Shown: positions 19,813 through 25,547 of the stretch, in pieces | Layout of the letters: each line of letters starts with the position of its first letter | How positions within the stretch are numbered: the first letter of the stretch is position 1 | Assembly (NCBI GenBank): GCA_937950065.1 | Contig: CALFEN010000223.1 | Coordinates: forward strand, 1 to 25,547 | DNA length: 25,547 nt | Source of the DNA: an uncultured bacterium | Lineage (GTDB): Bacteria; Patescibacteria; JAEDAM01; Absconditabacterales; Absconditicoccaceae | Direction: 5' to 3' | Program-made: the position numbers and the translations under genes | Notes under the pieces: model-generated | Seen by the model: the letters and a program-made list of their open reading frames with translations, nothing else | Database searches by the model: none | Told to the model about the DNA's origin: nothing

Positions 19813-22080
19813 TTAATAATTTATTATACTTTTTACAGCATCTTCCAACTCTTTATCTTGATCAGATGAAGATGTATTTTTGTTTGTAGTGACTTCAACA
19901 GCTATTAGAGAAGTATCAAAATTTATATACCTATATAAAGACTCAAATGCGTTTATTCTCAAAACCTTTTGATCAGCGTTAAATTTTTTGAGATCAGCAA
20001 ATGGATAAAGATTATACTTTTTTGCGATATCAGCATAGGATTTAAACCAATCATCGTCTTTGATATCCAACCAAGATGTAAAAACACTATTTTGAGAGAT
20101 GCCATATGTTCTTCCAAACAAAGTAAGAAGTTCTGCTTTGGTAATAGCTTTGTCAGCCTGAATTTTGCCATTAGTTCATTTGGCTATTCAATCTCTAAAT
20201 CACATATAAATATAGGGAGCATATCGTTCTGTTCAAGAAATATCACTAAAGAATTTTCAATTTTTACTCATGTAACTATTCATCTGATCTGTAAAATCTT
20301 CCAAGTCATCTCAATACCTTTGTCTAATTATAAGAGTAATAATTTCTCATTTGGTAATTGTAGTATTTGGAAGAAGTTTTCAAGAAGATCATTTTACTAT
20401 CCCCTGATCATTTAAATCTCCAATATCTTGTCAGTAATTACTTTTGATAGAGTAATCGTAAAACAAATCTGACGTTACAGTTTTACTGGCGTAAAAAGAT
20501 TTGGAACTTCAATTATAAGTTACGCTTATTTTATAAGAAGAAATTCTAGGAGCTTTTATATTTACTGTTACAGAAGATTCGCTTCCTACTAAATTACTAT
20601 CATAAATTGTAGTATTAGAATTATTTGAGAGATTTTGAAGGGTTACAGTCATCTTTCCTTTCAATTTTGTAGATACCTGATTTCATAATTTATCAACTGG
20701 ATATATGGTGTAAGTGCTTTGAACTGTTTTATAAATTTTGTCCGGTCAGTTTACCCATATACCTACAGTATCCGCGCTAGTATCATATACGCTTATAGTT
20801 TCAATTTTTTTATTTTCACCATCATTAAATACAAGCTGTCAATTTCCCACTTGATTTCAATTTATTACTACTTCATATTTGTTACTACCGTCTGGACTTA
20901 TAATATATTTTGAAAGTTTTAGCACATCATTATCAGTAGTAATAGAAATAGAACCGGTTGATCATGTGGTATAGACTGTCGCTATTATACTATCACCAAG
21001 TGAAAGTTTCTTTTCTATTTTAGTATATTTAATATCTGTTATTCTAAAATTTTTGTTGACATAAGATGCCTGAACTACGGCTGTTCCCTGGATAATATTT
21101 GATGCAAGACTTGTAGAAGAAGCATTGTTTCACATTTTTTTCTCTACGAATGTGATTGGATCATAAGTTTTATCTTTGACACCTGCTACGTCGTTAAACC
21201 GATTACTAAATAACTGTTTAGCCATATTTATATTTTCTACTTGGCTGAGTTCTCATATTTTATTTATTTGAAAATGAAGATGAGGAGCAGTAGAGTTTCA
21301 AGTACTTCCCACTGTTCAGATATATTGTCATCTGCTAATAATATCTCATTCTTTGAGGTCTGGAGAAATTTTGTCCATATGAGCATAAAAAGTTGCTATA
21401 ATCATTCATTCATAGTTAGTAGCTATAACTATATAATTACCAAAACCATTACATGAAGATCACGGACATGGTGTCTTTAAATTTATTACAATCCCATTTG
21501 CCATAGAATATATAGGAGTACCTACAGCTGTCACGAAATCCACACCAGCATGACTACCAGTATCTTTTAACCACCGCTTATCCATAATCTCACTAGCTGT
21601 CCACCGTCTGGTTATCAATCTCTTGTAAAAAACAACTGATTCTCTTTCTGTCGGATCACTTATTTGATCCCAAATCTTGCTTACTGGGACGTATTTATAT
21701 TTTTCAATTATATCTGAAGCCTTTTGAGGGAAAGTTGTTTTGAGACTGTCGTCAATATTATCTCGGGCAGTTGCTTTGATAGTAGCATAGTCATTGACTT
21801 TTCCCCAACTGACCACTTGTTTGAGAGGCCGTATTGCTGTAGTATCCTTTATTTTGTCAGCGTTCATAGAGATACTACTTCACTGCAAAAGTCATGCTAT
21901 ATCTGCACGGTTAAAGGTCAAACTAAATTTATCAAGATTTAATAAATAAGTTCAAGCTATAAATATTATAGTCAAAAATATAATTTTTTGATAAAGATTA
22001 TAAGGAGGCTTTTGGTTAGAGATAAAATTTTGAATCTTAACTTTTTTGTTTAAAAAATTGTTGGATTTTATGTCTTTCAT
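19813..22080 (-). CDS. Membrane-anchored M23 peptidase with SLH domains
   Basis: 755 aa with many TGA-Gly codons. An N-terminal anchor (about 29-47, YQKIIFLTIIFIAGTYLLNL) is followed by a helical part and an M23 (LytM-type) metallopeptidase domain: HAGVDF with His177 and Asp181, AHM with His234, and HLHFQ with His267 and His269, so all zinc and catalytic residues are present. Residues about 330-560 are Ig-like beta domains (GDSIIATVYTTGSTGSI, VDKLGNQVSTKLKGKMTVTL). The C-terminus has S-layer-homology-type repeats (FFSDISGTERYAPYIYMGF, TKAELLTLFGRTYG, DDWFKSYADIAKKYNLYPF). It should cleave peptide cross-bridges in murein while held to the envelope at both ends. Transcribed from a consensus promoter. 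Confidence 0.9.
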
Positions 22081-22120
22081 TTTTTATTTATATTTATATT
22101 TAAATTTTTATGCTTAACTC

Positions 22121-22149
22121 ATTATAATCAAATTGCTTTGATTTGTCAA
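22121..22149 (-). promoter_or_regulatory. Consensus sigma70-type promoter of the M23-SLH gene
   Basis: On the minus strand, a perfect TTGACA (plus 22144-22149), a 17-bp spacer and a perfect TATAAT (plus 22121-22126). It lies 41 bp before the ATG of the M23-SLH gene and is the best promoter in the window. Confidence 0.8.
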
Positions 22150-22199
22150 AAATTTTACATACTTTATTTCACAAATTTTTTTATTTAGACTTGTTCTTT

Positions 22200-22228
22200 T
22201 TGCAAAAATCATTAAATTTATATATATT
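22200..22228 (+). promoter_or_regulatory. Candidate divergent promoter
   Basis: TTGCAA (22200-22205), a 17-bp spacer and TATATT (22223-22228), 16 bp before ATG 22245. With the minus-strand promoter at 22121-22149 it makes a compact divergent control region of about 160 bp. The leader would be very short. Confidence 0.4.
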
Positions 22229-22244
22229 TATTTCTCCTCAAAAA

Positions 22245-23117
22245 ATGAGTATAGATTTTATCGATAAAAATAATTTACTATGAATAGGAAACTCTGCTGA
22301 AGAATATTTTTTTGATGTCTGAAACATTAACATAAAAACAAATAAAAATCAATTACTAACTTATTACAAAAATTCTTTTCATGAAAAGTCTACAAAAGAA
22401 ATAGGAGATAAAATGACAATCTTTTTTAATTTTGACAGAAAAGAAATTATCTTAAGCAATCTAAATAAAGACGCCTTTTTTTATTCAACAAATATTTATC
22501 AACGATACGATGAGGATAAAAATCAATTTAAATCTTATATTTATGATTTTCCAAAACAAGAAATAGAAGATATGAACGAAATTATTTTTACTTTATCTGG
22601 TCAAGAAAATTATCTGAAACTTGAATGAAGTCTCGTAGAAGTAGAAACTTTGGGAGATGAAAATAAAATTTTTGAAAGAGTAAAATCTGCTATAGAGATG
22701 AAAGATTTTGAATTTATTTTTTCTTTTTTATTTGGACTAGTTTTGTCCTACGGAAAATTTGATATAAAAGAAGATGCACTGCTTGCTGCCAAAATACATA
22801 TTCCTTTAGTTTGAAATCTTATAAACAAAAAAGAAAAATTTGATGAGATTATAAATTTTTTGACTCAAAACGGAATTTTCGCAAAAACTGATATTTTAAA
22901 CAAAAAGTTTGGCTACGTTTATCAAATATCTATTACTGACTGGGAAATTTTGCAAAATTTTGTCTATTTTCTCAAACCTATAACTTGAGATCTCACAAAC
23001 GTGAAATATCAAAAAATGCAATATTTTAGAGAAAATATCAAAAATTATGTTGAAAAAAATCAGAATATTGATAATATATATAATCACACCCATGTTTTAA
23101 AATATCTGGAAAAGTAA
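22245..23117 (+). CDS. Protein of unknown function, weak LAGLIDADG-like pattern
   Basis: 290 aa, ATG 22245, TAA 23115-23117, with TGA-Gly codons. It is soluble, with no signal peptide or span. The C-terminal half reads FIFSFLFGLVLSYGKFDIKE, IHIPLVGNLINKKEKFDEII and FGYVYQISITDWEIL, recalling the helix-beta layout of LAGLIDADG-type domains, but the catalytic acidic residue is not in place (GLVLSYG). This would make it an inactive or DNA-binding variant, as in WhiA. The N-terminal half (DFIDKNNLLGIGNSAEEYFF) is unrecognised. A 104-aa basic-protein gene begins 3 bp later. Treat the family hint as weak. Confidence 0.6.
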
Positions 23118-23120
23118 AAA

Positions 23121-23435
23121 ATGGCAAGAACAAACAAGATGTGAATCTTGAAAAAGAAAATGCAATTACAAAAACAAAAAAAAGTTTTGTGAGAAGGCTC
23201 ACAAGAAACTGATATGCAAAAAAGACCTATTGAAAATCCAAAATGAAATAGTTATATGCGGTTTGTGAGAACCGGCAAATACGTCTGCGATACCACTTCT
23301 GTACGTGAAGATCCAGACGGATACAGAATCAAGAGGAAACCAAATTCCGGTGAATTTGATTTTGAAATGAGAGGAGATACCAGCTATTGATACAGAAGAT
23401 ATATCAAGAGACAAAGGCACTTAAGAATTAAATAA
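23121..23435 (+). CDS. Small basic protein of unknown function
   Basis: 104 aa, ATG 23121, TAA 23433-23435. Lys/Arg-rich at both ends (GILKKKMQLQKQKK, GYRRYIKRQRHLRIK) with a central part MRFVRTGKYVCDTTSVREDP. The charge pattern suggests RNA or DNA binding, perhaps ribosome-associated, but I recognise no family. It begins 3 bp after the preceding gene, so the two are one operon, and ends 48 bp before the tRNA-Arg gene. Confidence 0.65.
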
Positions 23436-23461
23436 GTGGCAAGACCACTTTAACCGTGGTC
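23435..23461 (+). promoter_or_regulatory. Two mutually exclusive hairpins before the tRNA
   Basis: AAGTGG/CCACTT (23435-23440 and 23445-23450) and GACCAC/GTGGTC (23443-23448 and 23456-23461) are both perfect 6-bp stems and share the CCAC at 23445-23448, so only one can form at a time. This layout looks like an attenuator or a processing switch between the 104-aa gene and the tRNA. No T-run follows. Confidence 0.4.
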
Positions 23462-25081
23462 AAAGCTACTAACTACGAAATGTAGAGGGATAGTGTAATG
23501 GGAACACGGAGGTCTTCGGCACCTCAATTGTCAGTTCAAATCTGGCTCTCTCTGGTTTAGACAAAACTCATTATTTTGGAGCAAATTGAATGGCTGATTT
23601 AGCTCATATGATTGCACTTTTGAGTTGTGTATAATGATGTTAGATAACATTAAAAATATTATGGAAAAAGTATTCGAACTTTTTTCTTTTTTTTCAGAAG
23701 AAAACATATTTTCTTCGTATATATCAAGTATTTTAAAGAATTTTATGAGTTTATCTCCTGCTATCAAAAAATTTTTGTAGTCATCCAATCATTTTAACTG
23801 ATTATTAATTGCTAATATTTTTGAATTTATTTCATTGGCAACATTCTCAAATACTGTTTTTGGTAAATAATTATTTATATAACTATCGGTTATTTCACTT
23901 AATTTACTATTTAGACTATCTATTTCTTTTCTAAATTCTAATCTCTTTAAGCTCCTTTCCTCCTCATTTAATTTCATTTCAGCTTCGACCATGGTAATGA
24001 AATCTTTCCTCTCTTTTTTTGTATGGATTGTTTTTTTTATTATTTCAAAAAGATCTTCCTCTACAATAGAAACTTTATAATACGGAGCAAGACATTTTTC
24101 TGGAAAAACTCAACTAATCTGTTTAGGACATTTGAAATAGCGAATTCATTTTTTATCATCTCTTGTCAACTTACGACCACACGAGCAAGTAAATATCTTA
24201 GGGAACCTTTCTATTCATTTGGGAATTTTTAAATGCCTATTGTGTTGATCTCTTATTATTTGACATTGATCAAATAAATCTTTATCTATAATAGGAATTA
24301 TGCAATTCATTTTATATGATTCTCTAAATTCTCATGGTCAGTCTGCTCACCATAATAGATATTCTTCATTTTTCAAGTGTCGAGTTTTAACTCTATATCA
24401 ATAATACATTCAATTATTTAATATATGTTCTATTGTTTTATTTCAGAAAGTTTTTAATTTAAAATTTTCCATGACTTTATTTCTCAATTCTTTAAATCAA
24501 TATTGTCATGAGGAATACATTTCAAATATATACTTAACTACTTTCCCTGTATCATTTGGGATAAACTTTCAATCTATTTTATCATATCAATAAGGAGTTC
24601 TTCATCAATTGTATCATCAATTTTGTAATTTTTTTCTAAGTCATAGTTTTACACGAAAAGATAATTCTTCAGAATATAGTATTGCACGATTTTGCATATC
24701 CCTTATCATATATCTTCACAGATAGTTGTTTAAGTTCGGTTCTGTTACTGATATTATTTCAAATCATAATTTCTGAGACAAATCATCAAGTTTTAAGAAA
24801 TCTGAATTATTCCTTGCACACCTATCCCATTTAAAGACTATCAAAAATCATATATCTTTATTCTTTTCAAGATATTTAAGCATATCGTTGAATACAGGTC
24901 TCCTTCATTTAAAAGCCGAATGATGTTCTTTAAAAACTTTTTCTATAGATAAAAAATTATTCATGCAGTAATTTTCTATCTGTTCTATTTGAGCAGGAAT
25001 ACTTAAGTTTCTCTGAGCTTGTTCTGCTGTAGATACTCTGACATAAGCTATGCATTTTTTATTGTCTTTTCTTTTTAGCAT
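23450..25081 (-). CDS. Large serine recombinase (integrase-type)
   Basis: 543 aa, ATG 25079-25081, TAA 23450-23452. The N-terminal resolvase domain carries KKCIAYVRVSTAEQAQRNLS with the catalytic Ser17, then FKWDRCARNNSDFL. The recombinase domain has GGYNGGRTPYGYDK. A zinc ribbon follows with Cys299, Cys301, Cys318 and Cys330 (FTCSCGRKL, FKCPKQ, EKCLAPYY). A coiled coil follows (about 360-440), then a family-type end (MLSNIIIHNSKVQSYELNQP). It cuts and joins att sites through a Ser-DNA link. Nearly all glycines are TGA, so it works only in code-25 hosts. From about residue 510 the frame is antisense to the tRNA-Arg gene (NQREPDLNG onward), so the tail is an integration by-product. With TGA as stop it would end at 23531. 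Confidence 0.9.
23484..23554 (+). tRNA. tRNA-Arg (anticodon UCG)
   Basis: Full 71-nt cloverleaf. Acceptor AGAGGGA/TCTCTCT (one G-U); D-stem GTGT/ACAC with a short loop that keeps GG; anticodon stem GAGGT/ACCTC with loop CTTCGGC, so the anticodon is TCG at 23516-23518 and reads CGA; a 4-nt variable region AATT; T-stem GTCAG/CTGGC with loop TTCAAAT; discriminator G. CCA is not encoded. The whole gene is overlapped on the other strand by the 3' end of the serine recombinase frame, as expected if the tRNA is the integration site of a mobile element. Confidence 0.88.
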
Positions 25082-25547
25082 GATAATAGAAGATATTTTA
25101 TAAATAATCTATTCTTGAGGTTGTTTATCTAGGATAGCAATATTTTCTATAGTTCTTTCCATTCAACATATTTCTGCAACAAAATCATTTAAAACTATAG
25201 TTAAGGTCATATCCCTATTCATCACAATTTTTTCAAAGAATACCCTATAACCTTCCTTCCTAACTCTAGTATCCTTTTCAAAAAATCATTTCTTGAATAA
25301 ATCCAAAAATGAATTAGCCAGATCAAGACTATCAATCTCAATTTTTGCCTTTCTATCATTTAATTTCTTCAGCTCAATAATTTCCATTTTTAAAATTTTA
25401 TTTTGCATTTTTATATTATCTTCATCTTCTGTATTTTCAATATTAAATTTTCTATCTTCGATTACCCTCTCAAGATAAAGAATTCTTCATGCTACTTCCT
25501 TAATAGATTTGATTTGATAACGTTTTGCCATAGCTATTACCTGTCCT
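23555..25547. mobile_element. Left end of an integrated element at tRNA-Arg
   Basis: Inferred from a complete tRNA whose 3' end abuts DNA carrying a serine recombinase gene aimed at it, plus a second gene in the same orientation. The rest of the element lies right of the window. The outer edge (attL) should fall in or just after the tRNA. No direct-repeat partner can be seen here. Confidence 0.55.
25109..25531 (-). CDS. Coiled-coil protein upstream of the serine recombinase
   Basis: 140 aa, ATG 25529-25531, with an AGGACAGG purine-rich site upstream, TAG 25109-25111. A long helical stretch (LKMEIIELKKLNDRKAKIEI) is followed by FLDLFKKGFFEKDTRVRKEG and FFEKIVMNRDMTLTIVLND. This last part resembles the C-terminal end of serine recombinases (ExRxxxxxxxxEKIVxxxxxxTIxL). 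It has no resolvase domain, so it may be the detached C-terminal part of a split recombinase or a directionality partner. It ends 27 bp before the recombinase start, so the two are one operon. The upstream side is cut by the window edge. Confidence 0.65.

Noticed and set aside
23441..23480. ACCAC/GTGGT stem with a 7-nt loop resembling an anticodon arm
   Set aside because: No D-arm, T-arm or acceptor stem around it; better explained as one of two alternative hairpins.
23572..23640. Possible second tRNA after tRNA-Arg (TTTAGCTCATATGATT looks like a D-arm)
   Set aside because: No T-arm with TTCRA, no matching acceptor stem, and the stretch codes for the conserved C-terminus of the recombinase on the other strand.
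1332..25081. Frequent TGA codons as evidence of pseudogenes or sequencing errors
   Set aside because: Frames never shift, TAA/TAG occur only at natural ends, and TGA falls at conserved glycines, so this is recoding rather than decay.
1..25547. CRISPR array or rRNA genes
   Set aside because: No regularly spaced direct repeats and no rRNA-like conserved sequence seen on either strand.

Overview
The window comes from a bacterium that reads UGA as glycine (translation table 25), as in Absconditabacteria (SR1) and Gracilibacteria. With TGA as a stop, almost every gene breaks into short pieces. With TGA read as Gly and only TAA/TAG as stops, the window resolves into 22 larger genes plus one small possible ORF, packed with short gaps and sometimes 1-nt overlaps. 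The best proof is pheT (7444-9951), where about 23 in-frame TGA codons fall at glycine positions, including the second G of the conserved GVxGG motif. The DNA is AT-rich and Shine-Dalgarno sites are scarce; many starts are instead preceded by an A/C-rich AACAAAA-type leader.

Layout. 3-976 (+): two overlapping membrane proteins, the first probably cut by the window edge. 977-1331: a possible 38-aa ORF, a group of hairpins and a dispersed-repeat-like element. 1332-4064 (-): an 832-aa protein with phage tail/fibre features and a 69-aa basic partner. 4340-7353 (+): a multi-span membrane protein with an SLH-like tail, an unrecognised 254-aa protein, and an LD-carboxypeptidase (peptidase S66). 7444-11248 (+): pheT, an archaeal-type 8-oxoguanine glycosylase/AP lyase (AGOG family) and a DUF1294 membrane protein. 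11323-22080 (-): a pilin-like adhesin with fibrinogen-like and LamG domains; a bacterial-PH-like membrane protein; the set YbaB, flavodoxin-fold oxidoreductase and trigger factor; two paralogous secreted proteins; a SpoU-type RNA methyltransferase; an alpha/beta hydrolase; a transglutaminase-like protein; and an M23 peptidase with SLH domains behind a consensus promoter. 22245-23435 (+): two unrecognised genes. 23484-23554 (+): tRNA-Arg(UCG). 23450-25531 (-): a large serine recombinase and a 140-aa coiled-coil protein.

How it fits together. Much of the window concerns the cell surface: SLH proteins, an M23 and an S66 peptidoglycan hydrolase, a pilin-type adhesin, lectin-like secreted proteins and a tail-fibre-like protein. 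That would suit a small episymbiotic cell that attaches to a host, but this is inference. The housekeeping genes (pheT, tig, ybaB, SpoU) show that positions 1 to about 23550 are mainly chromosome.

The right end looks like the left edge of an integrated mobile element. The recombinase gene is aimed at the tRNA 3' end, and its frame continues antisense through the whole tRNA, so its last 30-odd codons come from the integration site. The element uses TGA for nearly all its glycines, so it is confined to hosts with the same code.
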